Part shown: one piece after another, positions 23,534-36,500 of the stretch
Numbering within the stretch: position 1 is the first letter of the stretch
How the letters are laid out: each line of letters begins with the position of its first letter
DNA from: Bagarius yarrelli
Lineage: Eukaryota > Chordata > Actinopteri > Siluriformes > Sisoridae
Assembly: GCA_005784505.1 (NCBI GenBank)
Contig: VCAZ01000001.1
Span: 3,158,597 to 3,222,596, forward strand
Direction of reading: 5' to 3'
DNA: 64,000 nucleotides
Position numbers and translations under genes: made by a program
Notes under the pieces: generated by a model
The model's input: only the letters and a program-made list of their open reading frames with translations
Databases searched by the model: none
What the model was told of the DNA's origin: nothing

Positions 23534-23689
23534 TTTGTTTTTTACAGCTGTCAATATAATACCTTTTTTTAAATACTTAAAAATATTAATAAAATATCAT
23601 TGTTTTCATTCTGTCAGAATCCCTTCCTATTGTTAATAACCGTTAATAGCTATTTAGCAGGAATAACACACTGGGAACGACTGAGAAAG

Positions 23690-24078
23690 TGGTTTGTATT
23701 TTCATGACACACAGCAGGTCCGACCCTTGCCAACAATAGAAGGGTGGGCAGACAGATATCCAAGGTGGGCAATTTTTAGAGGTGCGGTTGAGGAGATAGA
23801 TACTCTGTAAAAGTTTACTAATGAAATGATGGAGTAGCGAAAATATTGTTGTAGTAATGTCTTGTATAGAACATGTCATTACTTACAGCCAATCAAAAAC
23901 GGGAAACTGTTTAGTTTTACGTTGTGATTGGTCCGGGTCTTTCTACACCCCTCCTTCAAACTTCTCAACACAGAGAGTATTTGTATGCTGCTGTTTTGAT
24001 TGGGTGGGCAAGAAAGACGTTTGGGTGGGCTCAGCCCACCCTTGCCCATGCCTAGAGCCGGCTCTCACACAAAGTCTA
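23690..24078. mobile_element. non-autonomous DNA element relic
   Basis: Near both ends lie versions of the same words in inverted order (gacccttgcc...gggtgggc at 23719-23751 and gcccacccttgcccatgcc at 24032-24051). The interior has no ORF of note. It resembles fish MITEs with gtgggctgagccc ends. Confidence 0.35.
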
Positions 24079-24929
24079 TGGATAGGTTTTTAATTAACAC
24101 TCAGTAATTTTATTTTCATTATAGAATAATACATACTGAATTGACCAATCATGTTACAGTAGGTCAGATTATAGAGGAAATCAAATCTTTTTGTGTATGA
24201 CATTAAAGGAAAAGGAAAGATGTTTGTTTGGGAAAGATAAGTGGATAGGGGTGTTTATAGGGACCTGGTATGTCCTCAAAGATTCTCAAATGAAACTAGT
24301 CAACATGTGAAGTGGATCAAACCCTTTCATCAAAGTTGCCTGTTCTTCTTTTTCTTAATTCCCTTCAAATGTTGACTTCTGTATTATGACTTCACATTTA
24401 TTCTATGTTTGTGCTATTTCTCTGTTTAAATCTCACCTATTCGATGAGCTCTGGCGATATTCTGTGTTTTCATACCTCCCATGAGAACAATAGACATGCA
24501 ATTTGCTTGATTTGATTGGTTGACTAGGAGCAATTCCAAATGTTAATTGGCTCTGAGAGAGACCTGATTCAGCAGACAAAAGAAGTCATGTGTGTGCCGT
24601 GATTTTCCTACTTGTGATGCTTTGGTGATAGAATGGAACCATGTTGTAATTTTTTTATTAGGACAGCAACTATTAAAACTGTTTAAAGCAACATTAACCC
24701 TATCTACATGGAGCATTATTGTATTTTAATTATAATATTATTTTAATTATAATAATATTTTAATTTATAATTAGTTAAAAAAGTCTAAGCCGAATGAAAA
24801 TAATGTTAATTTTCCAGGAAATGACCACAGTTTTACACGGAAGTGAATCTCAGCAGGACTTTCATTCGCAAGCTTCTGCACTTCAAGGGGGAGCGGGGGA
24901 ATTGCATCACTACAGTGAAGCTCCAGCCG

Positions 24930-25260
24930 CATTTTTTTTTGTGTGTTACATGTTTTAAAATAAAAAAAATAAACTTATAAATAATGAATATTGTATAAAA
25001 ACAACACAATAGGATGTACTGGAATCAACTGGTTTTATTAAGTATAATGTACAGCATTTACCTTGGAGATCAGACGACTCCAGTTGCTAACGCACACGTC
25101 TGACTAGCTATTTAATGAGACACAGCTTGCTGAGCAAATGCTATGGCGTTCACTGTGGCGTTCGCTACGTCAACTAGCGGTGGGGTATCTGAAGAGACGA
25201 CTTGTATCACAAAAAACTCGTTAGTTGGGACACTAAGTCAAGCTACCGCTGTACTTCAAT
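24930..25260 (+). repeat. unclassified dispersed repeat, copy 1
   Basis: It shares aaacttataaataatgaata, aactggttttattaagtata, accttggagatcagacgact and ggcgttcactgtggcgttcg with 44345-44715. No coding capacity is seen. Confidence 0.8.
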
Positions 25261-25614
25261 CCCCTCAATCTCAGTCGAAATGACAAACATCAGTGTATCA
25301 GATCACTGGACCCATTTACATGCTTTGTGATGTTGTGTAAGTTAATGTGTGCTGTGTGACATTCTGCCCTACACCATTTTTTCTTAACCAGTAAGAAATG
25401 TTTTTATCTTACTTAACACTGTCATAACACTTACAGTGTTTAAGCCTGGGACAAATTTTTACAGAAAAAATAAGCAAATATAGAAAACATTAGCGCAATT
25501 CACACTCCAGCTCTGCATGGCACAAATACTCCCATGCGTAGGACACATTTCTTCATTATTGCCTTATAATACCGTATTTAGGTTCCAGTGAATCAAAAAA
25601 ATTACTATCTGGTC

Positions 25615-25838
25615 CGAAAGGAGGGATAGTGAATATATCGGTAGGAGGATGTTAGAAATGAAGCTACCAGGCAGAAGGTAAAGAGGAAGACCAAAGAGGA
25701 GGTATATGAATATGATAAACGAGGACATGAAGTTAGTGGGTGTGAGTGAAGAGGATGTAGAGAATAGAGTGATGGAGACAGATGATTCGCTGTGGCGACC
25801 TCTAAAAGGAAACAGCCGAAAGGAGAAGAAGAAGAATC
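25615..25838 (+). mobile_element. RTE-like LINE 3' end fragment
   Basis: It is the same family as 6500-6830: the nucleotide run aggagggatagtgaatatat leads to the same RP(K)RR end and (GAA)n tail. It begins downstream of the tandem array position. A one-base loss near 25771 (agagtgatggag) shifts the frame. Confidence 0.85.
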
Positions 25839-25839
25839 T

Positions 25840-27372
25840 TTTCTCTTATAACATTACTGAATGTATGAAATAACATTTAATAGTATTATTAATAAGTTTT
25901 GACCATATTCACTAATCATATAATCAGCAAAATGTCTCATACATTTTTGAGATAGATGGTTGTTATTCTCAGAGGTTGACAGCCTTTAGGCCTGGATTAA
26001 AGTCATCCTTAACCAAGGGTCGATATTAAAGACACAATACTCCATGAATCATGCTGTATAATTGAATAAAGATCTGTCATCCAGCTTTCACTTCTCACTG
26101 ATCAAAGCCTGTAACTCCTGGTATTGTTTGATGACACAAAATATCAAAGTTGGTGTCTAGACGTAAAAAAAAGATTCGTTATAGAAAGAATTAGTTATAA
26201 AATAGACAAATGTGTGTGTGTGTGTGTGTGTTTTATTATTATAGACTACTTTGAAGTACTATTCCGCCAGTGTCTAGACTGTTCAAAGAGAATAAAGCCG
26301 AGTGGTCAATAAGTTTTTCTTTTCGTATCAGTCACCTAAACCATAGACGACTTAATGGCCGTGACTCAGATTCATACAGTCAGTACATAAAGGCATAAAG
26401 ATGTAAATGTTGCATTGATGTGTGACTTTCCAGAGCAAGAAGATAAAAACAGATGATTCAATTATTTTATTATCAAAATAGACATTTATTTTAACAACAT
26501 CGTTCTGGGTTTTTACTGGCTCAGAGGAACTGCTTGCAGCTCTTCGCTATTGCCGTAACAGTGTTTTTTCATCATAGTGTACAACAGTAAAGGGTGATAT
26601 TGTGGAGAAAAAAAATGAGATTATCTTGAATAATCTGAACTATCAAAAAGAAATATTAAATATTTGACTGTTTATCTTCGGTTTGTTGGATGTACGAACA
26701 CTGTAGTTCATCAATTCTTTCCTCCATGACATTTTTTTAATAAAGAAAGAAAACATATTTACATTCTAGGCTCAATCTCATTACCTTGCAGACCTTTGCC
26801 GTCCATTCCCTATTATAATTTCTTGGCTGTTTAATCAATAAGCGTCTATTTTGGCATCAATGTTACTTCTAAACATATGCTAAATTTGGAGTTGATACCT
26901 TCTTACCTATTTTATTTTATATTATGTTAATTGTATTATCGGAATATGTATCTATTAAAGTGATATATTGAAAACAGCAGTGAATTAAAATCATTTAAAA
27001 CAGACTAAAATATAGTTACCTACAATAAAACAAATTAAAACAATTTTTAAAGTAGTTTTAATTCGTTCTAAGGCAAAAATAGAAAGAACCTAGAAAAAAA
27101 ATTTACATTTCAAAGCTTTTAATTTGCAGTTTGAAGTTAGGTACTGGAGTAATCATCCAACAGGCCAGAGGTGTAGAGCTGAAGGGGGTTATGGAAAATG
27201 ATCTACAGTCTTTTTTTTCCCTGAGCGTACCAGCCGCTCGGTGGTTTCTTCACTCAGTACTGTCCACTTACTTTTCTTCAATGATTACTGTCCATGTACG
27301 CCATTATTTTTTTATGTTTCTTTAAAGCAGTTCTGTCCATCTCACATGCAGGTTTTCAGTATGGCAAAGGTG
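25840..27372 (-). other. large1: large1 3' flank and probable 3' UTR
   Basis: 26491-27372 is the probable 3' UTR. 25840-26460 is downstream flank with a short (GT)n at 26213-26230. Farther down, 24080-24900 and 22440-23150 show nothing recognised. Confidence 0.4.
26466..26490 (-). promoter_or_regulatory. large1: candidate large1 poly(A) signals
   Basis: Two AATAAA hexamers on the minus strand (26485-26490 and 26466-26471) lie about 0.9 kb beyond the stop codon. The interval 26491-27372 would then be the 3' UTR; it is AT-rich and has no recognisable repeat. Other AATAAA-like hexamers occur in the region, so the true end is uncertain. Confidence 0.35.
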
Positions 27373-27570
27373 CTAGCTGTTATTCTCCGCGGTCATGTAT
27401 TTGAGTGCTGCGAATCCGTAGCGGCGGGACATGTTTTGCTGAAACTCCTCTTTAAGCGTCTTGAGGCAAACGCGATACTGCTCATTAGAGCGGAACTTGG
27501 TGATGTCGAAGCTCGGTGCGTGGGGCATGTGGATCATATAGGCGTTGGGTAGAACCACAAACTCGTATTC
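27373..27570 (-). CDS. large1: large1 coding exon 14 (aa 683-747, C-terminus and stop)
   Basis: It encodes EYEFVVLPNAYMIHMPHAPS, then FDITKFRSNEQYR and the C-terminal RRYGFAALKYMTAENNS, ending in TAG at 27375-27373. This C-terminus is that of LARGE1. The acceptor is tttctgtgcag. Confidence 0.97.
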   Translation of the reverse strand, partial: EYEFVVLPNAYMIHMPHAPSFDITKFRSNEQYRVCLKTLKEEFQQNMSRRYGFAALKYMTAENNS

Positions 27571-30500
27571 CTGCACAGAAAGCAGATTTATGATCAATTA
27601 AAAAATGGAAATCAATAAGCCGTAGAAAAAAACTGTTGTTGGATTACAAAGTTATAAAATGTCTAAATATAGGTTCTAATGTAATAATATATAAACTGAC
27701 AAAGTTGATGACAAATATGTCAGGCAGCCCAGGTGTCTGAGACATTACCCTTTTGTCTTGATGCACTTCCTGACCATCAGGCAGGGTTCTAAGTTTAATG
27801 TTAATGCTAAGCTCAAGGTACAGCTGTCCTTTGTCTCTACGATGTGAAGATATAGACTATATAATTACTCAGTTGTATAAATGGGATAAATGTAAGTCGC
27901 TCTGGATAAGGACGTCTGCCAAATGTTGTAAATGTAGTTAGACCTATATGACTACAGCGACACACAGCAAGTTCTCAATAAAGAGTAACTTCTTCTTAAA
28001 AGATCTCCCAACCTCTCTGGTCTACCAGACTGCTACCTGAATTCTGATTCTACATAAGGATCTGCAAGTTATTTTTAATCAAATAGATGAGACCTATTTT
28101 TAGATAAAAACATGATTTACCGCTATCATTACATTTACAGCATTTCGCAGGCGTCCTTATCCAGAGTGACCTAGATTTATCACATTTTATACAACTGAGC
28201 CATTAGGGGTTAGGGGTTTTGCTCAGGGGGACCAACGGTGGTAGCTTGGCGGAACTAGAAATCAAACCCACAACCTTCGACGGTGGGTTAGTAGGGACGT
28301 CTTCCAAATGCTGCAAATGTAAATATTGTTGTCAGACTTGGATGACTACAGCGACACACAGCGAGTTCTCAATAAAGAGTAACTTCTGCTTGAAAACATC
28401 TCCCAACATCTCCTAGTTTCTGCTGCTTCGATGAAGAAAAAACTTTACAACACAGTGTACCATCAAACATTGCTAATTCGTGTATGCTGTTCCGTACATT
28501 TTATTCAACTAGGTGAGTTTAGAGTATTAAATCCAAAGGGAAATTCAACTGTGATTTAAGTCCTCAATACGTGCAGTTGGTTTACACTTTAGCTGCTTTA
28601 CCTGTGCATCGAGCTCCATAATGTGAGCCACTTTGTTCCAGCCGAATCCCACAAATCTGCGGTCGTATTCTGGACTGTCTCTCCTCACCATCACATACGG
28701 CTCAAAGTCAGCCTCCCACTGCACTCTGTACGGCGTCGTGGCTGTCCGCCATTTTGCAAAGTTGGTAGGAGCATGACCTTTAGTCCATACATGATACCTA
28801 AAAATGTGAAAACTTTTAATGTATTTTATGACAAATGTGATGAAGCAGACATATTTATTCATTTAACATTTAACGTTTAGAAACAAACTAGCTCAGCTAA
28901 GTGGTGGTAATTAACATTTACATGAACGCAGAGACCATAAATCACAATGTGTGCTCATCAGAGATAATGTTCTGAGCCTGAGCCTTCAAGGACTTGCCCT
29001 AGATACAAACCTATAGATGGCTACTAAATTCATCACACAGCGATGTTATTCTTAGATACGAAAACAGGGCATATATAGACTGGAGAGTCGTGAATAGAGC
29101 GTAATAAAAAGTAATACATTTAAAGTAGTCCACAACTGACCTATTCAAACTTTATGACCTAAAAGTTAAACTTTAATATTGTTACATATAAAGGGGTCGT
29201 ATTTCATTTGTCATATTATTTGGCCCTATTATTAGCTCTCCAGCTAAAACGCTATTTACCAAAAGACATAATAAAAGTTCTATTAATAACCTGCCCTTAA
29301 ATATATATAACAATTGCAAACCTATAACAATGATAATGTTTGAGGTTATATATTTATATAGGTTATATATTTAATGAGTGGTTATTAATAGAAGTTTTAA
29401 TATGTATTTTGGTAAATAGCTAATTTATTTTATTATGCAATGTTTTGTAAATTCAAATTTAACTGCATCGAGCTCATAATAGTAATAACTTACTAATAAA
29501 TTAGTAATAACTAATCCAATCATGAGCTTGTCACTATTACTTATTAATTATTTACAATTTCAAACAAACTATTATTATTATTATCCAATAATTAATAAGG
29601 AACTATCTTTGTTGGAAATTAGCTATTACTTCCTGTATAGTTACTTGCTAACTACTGACCATTATTTTAAAGTGTTAATGATTGTTCTAACCAGAGTATT
29701 AAACCTTTAACGGTTTTTAACTGCAAATAATTCGTTTAATATTAAATACACAAATATGACAATTAACTATATTTTCCTTGGTTTTTTATAGGTGGTCAGT
29801 ACCTTGGGGATACAATACATTAATTATAATTACATCTATGTTGTGGAGTTTACAAGGTAAATTCATTCTACCAGAAAAAGCTAGAAAATTCTTTAGAAGA
29901 ACCTCATGAGCACCAAGCCATTCTTTTTTTTACTTCAGTCACTATCCTTTCTAACTGCTTATACCTTTGTCACCTTTTCTTAGCTGGAAAGGTCTACCAG
30001 ACTGTCTCTTCCAACTCAATTCTGTTATTGAAGGTTATTCCTTTCCTAAAGAAATCAGCTGTGGATTCCTCAGATATCAACCAAGAGATGACACTTTTCT
30101 TATGTTTAATCCTTAAATGCAACGGCTACAATCCTATGTATCTCTATTTCCAAGGTTCTAACCAGTCTGGTTTCAAAGGTACAGATTCCACACTTGTCTG
30201 CACTGGTGACTAACACAGAGAAGCTTAATGCCAGTAGATCAGATAATCTATCTTCATCATTTCAGCAGCGTTCAGATTAATGAACCACAAAACTTGCTTG
30301 TCCTTCCTTTTTAAACTTGGCACAGCATAACATTGATTTGCTTCCTTCCGAAAGATGAGACATGGCATGACTTTATGCAGACTCTCCATTGATGTCTCAT
30401 GAGGCTTAATTTTTGGTGCCCACAAACTTTTTTATATAATGTATGCAGTAATAGTCTTAATAGGGTTATAATGCAGTCTTTCCATTCTTTATGGATTTCT

Positions 30501-33500
30501 GTTTTCAGGAGTGGTAGACTAAACAAAATTGAACTCATTAACTTTTATTGAATGAAATCTGGAAAACCTTCAAAAACTGCAATCTTGCAATCTTAATAGC
30601 CCGTACAAAAAAAAAATCAACATATGTGCTAGAATAAGCTAACATCGACGAGAAAACCCTCCTTGTGTATTGATTTACCTTCTGAATTTGTTTTTTCTGA
30701 CCATATCTATACGTTTCTCATTAGCTTATGATATTAGCTTTTACCTGAAGGTGAAGAGCGTGCCCATATCCAGCTGGGACAAAAGCTCAGCCTTGGATTT
30801 GGGAAAGGACAGTCGATATCGCAGCGTCTCAAATGCAGGCACCACCAGAGCTTTTTTAGTATGTTCCATGTCCAGCTGTATTACAGATTTCCTGCAAGAC
30901 ATTAATCATATTTGCTTCACATGTCATATAAGTATGACAGTAATCTCACATTTTTCTGGTAGCTTCTATATTCAGTTATTAGAAAACCCCAGCCAGTCTT
31001 AGTCTTGCTTGAATATGTGCTATTGTAAAGTTTTAAAGGCACATTATCGAGAACCATTGTTTGAAAGTCAGTCATAGCAAGACAGAGTACATGTGTTTGA
31101 ATGAAAGGGTGGGAAGTGGAACAGTGAGATTACAGGTTAAAGAGGTAAAGAAGGTACAGGAGTTTAAGTATTCGGGGTCGACAGTCCAAAGCAATGGAGA
31201 ATGTGTAAAAGAGGTAAATCAGCGAGTACAGGCAGGTTGGAATAGGTGGAGAAACGTGTCAGGAGTGATGTGTGACAGGAGAATATCAGCTAGAAGGTGT
31301 ACAAGACAGTGGTGAGACCAGCTATGATGTATGGTTTAGAGACAGTGGTGAGACCAGCTATGTTGTATGGTTTAGAGACAGTGGTGAGACAGCTATGATG
31401 TATGGTTTAGAGACAGTGGTGAGACAGCTATGATGTATGGTTTAGAGACAGTGGTGCTGAGGAAGAGACAGGTGGCAGAGCTGGAAGTAGCAGAGCTGAA
31501 GATGTTGAGGTTTTCTTTGGAGGTGACGAGTTTGGATAAGATTAGGAATGAGTTCATCAGGGAGACGGCACGTGATAGATGTTTTGGGGAGAAAGTCAGA
31601 AAGCCAGATTGAGGTGGTTTGGACATGTACAGAGGAGGTATAATGAATGTATTGGTAGGAGGATGTTAGAAATAAAGCTACCAGGCAGAAGGCAAAGAGG
31701 AAGACCAAAGAGGAGGTATATGGATGTGATAAACGAGGACATGAAGTTAGTGGGTGTGAGTGAAGAGGATGTAAAAAATAGGGTTAGGTAAAGACAGATG
31801 ATTTGCTGTGGCGACCCCTAAAAGGAAACAGCCGAAAGGAGAAGAAGATTAAGAACCTTTATTTATTATTATCTTACCTGAGGTATTCGTAGAGTCCGTA
31901 CATGGGCAGGAAGTCAATGTCTGACAGGAACATGTAGGGTGTGTTGACCTGTTTCATGGCAACATTGCGCAGAAGGTTGACAGGGTAGAACTGGCCCTCT
32001 TTGTAGACGATGTGATATCCCACATTGCTTCTGCTCATGAGCACCTCAGAGCCCTGGGCATAGCGCAGAAATTGCTGTGCCTCAGCATCGGACAGGTAGA
32101 GAGCCAGACTGATGGGTCCTTCCCAGTGTTTACAGATGGCCTCTAGCATCTGCAGCCTAAGGCATGCAAATAAAATAAAAAAACACTTGTATTAGAGTGC
32201 AAAAAATTAGCTTTGCTACTAAGAGGTTTCGTCAACCACTATGATGGGAACAGTGAAATACACTTATGCTGTTTTAAGGGTGTTTTATTTTAAACCGGAG
32301 TTGGTTTTTTTTGTCTTAAAATTAAAAAGAATAGAAAGCTATAAATCCATATATATTTAAAGGCATATTTAAAGAAATCTCTCTATGAGGTTTAATGACT
32401 TAATGCAGTATTTCATTAGAGTATACCATAGTCTATATATGTGTGTGTGTGTTCAGGAGACCTTTTAAATGCATTTATTCAGCAGCTTGGAATATAGATG
32501 TTTCTAGTTACCTGTAACATACATTTAATTACAATATCCTCATTAAAGATGTGTGACAGTGAGAGAGTGAGAGTAATTGGATGTTGAGTTGGTGGCTCAA
32601 ATGGTTAATGGTTAAGGTGGTGGCTCAAATGGTTAATGGTTAAGGTGGTGGCTCAAATAGTTGAGTTGCTGATCTGAAGACCAGGAAGACCTGGGTTCAA
32701 GCCCACCACCGCCAGCTGTTGATCTGAAGACCAGGAAGACCTGGGTTCAAGCCCGATCACTGGCAAGTCAACCACTGTTGGGTCCTTGAGCAAGACCCTT
32801 AACCCTTCCTGCTCCAGGGGTGCTGTATCATAGCTGACCCTGCGCTCTGACCCCCAACTTACTAAGATGGGATATGCAAAAAAAGAATTCACTGTGCTGT
32901 AAAAAAGAATATGTGACAAAATAAAGACATTTACAGTTGAGACTAATTATAATTCTGGAGGTTATGTGAGTTGAGTGGTGGAAGGGTTGGGTGTGGATTT
33001 TGGTCTAAATGGGCCTGGAACAGAAACTAATTGTTCTAATAATTGCAAAATTAGCAGGACCAAATGAAAATGTGACATTTTTAGTAAATGGAACTTGTAC
33101 AAGATCTATTATATGTATTCAGCTCTGTCTCCTCTAGGGGCACCGCTAGGGGGAAAATTAGAGAAGTTTTTAAGGCCCCATGCACTTTAAAAGCCCACAG
33201 AGATCTGTTTTATTAGAAGTACCAGTGCAGAATGGGTGTTGTAGGGGGCCCAACCCCATATTCCTCCATAGGACCTAAATATGCTAGCGGTGCCCCTGGT
33301 CTCTTCCAATAGCCATCAGTGGCAGGATGCTTCCATATTTGGACATCTGAACTCGATGTACAGGCAAAAAGGGAGCAGGCAATTCATGACATGTTCACCT
33401 TCCTGGACCATGTATAGCTTTCTGTAATATAGTAAACTCAGAAAAGTGTTGTTCAATAATGTTATCTTCACTCTCACTGCAAAATGAAGTGGAATTTTTT

Positions 33501-36500
33501 TTTCATTTACCAGTTGGATTCAACCAAGCCAAAATGTGATACTATTTCAGGCTGTGGATTCAAGAACTGTGGAAAACAACCACAGCGGTAATTCCTTTGA
33601 GCTTACTGAAACTAAGAGACGCAGAAGTGTGTCATCACCCTGCAGTTGGAGCACAAATTACCAAAGACAGAGACAAATTCATTTTATTGAGGGTGATTAT
33701 CATTTTAATTAAAACAAGAAACCCAGGTAAAAAACCTCCAAACCTCTACACTACAACCACAACTGTGCCACATACATCATCTGGAGCAGTTCAGAATCAA
33801 TATTTATCTAATAACGTCACAAAAACATTAAAGATATATATAAAATCAATAATACATTTAAAGGCTGTAAGCCAGCGTTGCCGGCATTGGTCTGGAAGCC
33901 CGGGCTGAGACAAGCTAGTTAGCTTCTGGGTTAACCAACCTTTCCTCTCAATGTCTTTTTTCCGGAAAAGTCAGACTTGAAAATGGATTTTTAAGTATGT
34001 CCGAGACCAAGTCATTTTCTCCGTCAGCCATTGTGGCCGTAAAAATTCTAATTAAACTGTAGAGACGTGTTTCGCTAGTCAAACTTGGCTGTAACAAAAA
34101 TGCTGATATCATCGTGGGCCAGCTAGCAGTCCCTGGCAGGCTTGAAATCTGGAATCTTTAAAATCTGATTGGTTAAAGAAACAGTCTTTACCCAATTAGC
34201 AATCTGCCACTACTAATATAGTTTAAATTACATGGGCTGCACTACTGATTTTGAAGTCTCTGGCAGATTAAATTAACATGGCAGCACATAGAAACTGAAA
34301 TCTGATTGGACAAAAAATCTAACATCCACATACACGTACTGGAAGCAGTGCAGCAAGAGAAACACTACGAAATGAAGAGAATAAACTGTTGGGAATAAAT
34401 TAATACAATTTCATGGAACAAATATTAGAATTTAGGTTGTAAATGTAGGTCAGTGATTCTGATAGTGTTCCGGCGAGCAGAGAAGACCTTACTGGCACCC
34501 CACTGCTGATAATATTTGCTGAAGGTAAGAAACTATCTGTCAAAAATATCATTAGTTCACAAAATAAACTTATAAATAGATTCCTTTTACCTGTCCATAG
34601 AGAGCTGGGCCACGAGTGTCACATCAGTCTGGTCTGCAGTGGGTTCGTACTCGTAGTGCAGGAAGTAGAGGTGTGTGCGATGTACAGTGAAGCGTTCTCG
34701 TCTAAACTCGTAACACGGATCGTCCTCATCAAGCTCCATTAAAGTCTTCTGGAGCTAAAATACCACAAACATATTAATTAGCCAGCATTGAAATACATGT
34801 ATATAATATATATATTTAAATACTACATCATGACAGTTATGGAATCATGGAATAATTCTGGTCATTCCATCAGTTAATGATAAATGTTTATTATTATATA
34901 CACACAGTATGTGGAAATACTGTAGATGCCATTCACTTTCTTTTCTTTTTCATGCTTAGACTAAATCTCTCCTGCTTACTATTTTGGTTAATTCTATATG
35001 TACCTACGTTTTCACTATTGTGGTCGGTTTCACTTGGACAGCCGAATAACTCCCTCCTGAGCAGGTTGCCGTCGTACTCCAAGAAGGTCAGATAAAGATT
35101 CCTGAAAAACTCCACATGCTTGTTCTTTACCCGCAACTTCTTAGGAGAGTTCCAGTGGATCACCTGGACGTTTAGACAGATAAAAATCTATTATTCAGCA
35201 GCCGGCATGTTCAGCCAGAGATTTTTACTTGCAGCCTGAAGTGATGCCAGACCAGTGCTTGATCCTAACAGTTCCCTACACTTGTGGATCCTCTCAACCT
35301 TTAGACCAGACTAATTCATTCAGATACTAATTCTACACTTGACTCACTGTTGGATAAGAGCATCTGCCAGATGCTGTAAATGTAAATCTGTCTATTCACC
35401 CAGACAAAAATAAGAGTCCAGGTTTTTTTTAAACAAGGTTTTTCTTTATTTTATATTTGAGGATATATTTTTGTATAAATTGCTAAAAAACTGTGGCAGC
35501 ATGGTGGCTTTAGTGGTTAGCACTGTTGCCTCACAGCAAGAAGGCCCGGGTTTGATTCCCGGGCAGGGGCCTTTCTGTGTGGGGTTTGCATGTTCTCCCC
35601 GTGCTTGCATGGATTTCTAAATTGGGCAATTTAGACACACTACCTAACCCTCCAGTCACTCAGCCTACTGCTTCACCCGATTCTGATTAGTCTCACTTAC
35701 AGCTCATTACACAATCATTCGCACACTCACTCAGTCACCCACTCCTCTACAAAAGAGCACACAGCACCCTCACTCACTGTCTGGTCTAAGTGACAATCTA
35801 CTGGACTCTTTTGAATGTTTTTAAAGCTCTTTCGCCACATGACAGATATCACCGCTTCTCCTTACCTGCTTCCCAAATCTGTCTCTACAAAGTCGACGTT
35901 AGGGTTCCTGTTTCTGTCCCGCTCCTGGTCTGGTTGACCTGCCTGTATCTACCTGCCATACCCGCTAACTCTGCTAGCCGTTCTAACCCTCAATAAACGC
36001 ACCCGTTTGGGTTCAACGCATGTTCAGACATGATATTTTCTATTAGAAATATGTAAATGAACCAGTGAGAACAGGATGTGCTACATTTATTTGCATTTAT
36101 GCATTATTGGAAAAAGCTAATTATTTTAATAAACACAATTCTCATCCCACTTGACCCTGACCTTAAGGTCAGACACGTCTCTGTAGCACTTCTCAGACCG
36201 TGTATGATCCGACAGCTGAACATTCCAGAAGCAGGGCAGCTGGTGCACCAGGAACGGGTTTTGTTTGATGACTGCATTGAAGATATCCTGCAAAATATAC
36301 TATTAATATTCAATAAACTACAAACAGCTCAGACATCTGTGGAAGCTGCTGAATTAGACTTGTTTCTTTTAAACGTGTTAAAAAAAAACCCTACAAAAGC
36401 CCTCCAGACATTATATCACTTAGACTCGCACATTCAATTGGCTACATTAAAGGCTATTATCTGGATAATGGAGTAAATGATACAAAAAAAAGTGATGAAT

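Larger units (their letters stand above)
27571..28601 (-). other. large1: large1 intron 13 (1031 bp)
   Basis: It contains SINE-B tails and a SINE-B body, plus a local duplication (27895-28020 against 28285-28410). Nothing else is recognised. Confidence 0.75.
32157..34590 (-). other. large1: large1 intron 10 (2434 bp)
   Basis: It contains a SINE-C copy with internal duplications (32580-32936) and a MITE (33136-33297). Between 33320 and 34560 the sequence is moderately complex but matches nothing I recognise; intron 9 (34755-35007) is equally plain. Confidence 0.7.
35164..36161 (-). other. large1: large1 intron 8 (998 bp)
   Basis: It holds a SINE-B tail (35340-35394), a 5' half of a DANA-like SINE (35493-35640), and a block at 35690-36035 that ends with a polyadenylation-like ctcaataaacgcaccc. 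The block resembles the end of an LTR, but I cannot show paired ends. Confidence 0.6.

Noticed and set aside
27241..27552. 103-codon plus-strand frame
   Set aside because: It is the antisense of large1 exon 14.
31393..31708. Minus-strand open frames opposite the LINE copy
   Set aside because: They are antisense shadows of the LINE coding sequence.
36078..36476. 132-codon plus-strand frame
   Set aside because: It overlaps large1 exon 8 on the opposite strand, and the rest is intronic with no motif.
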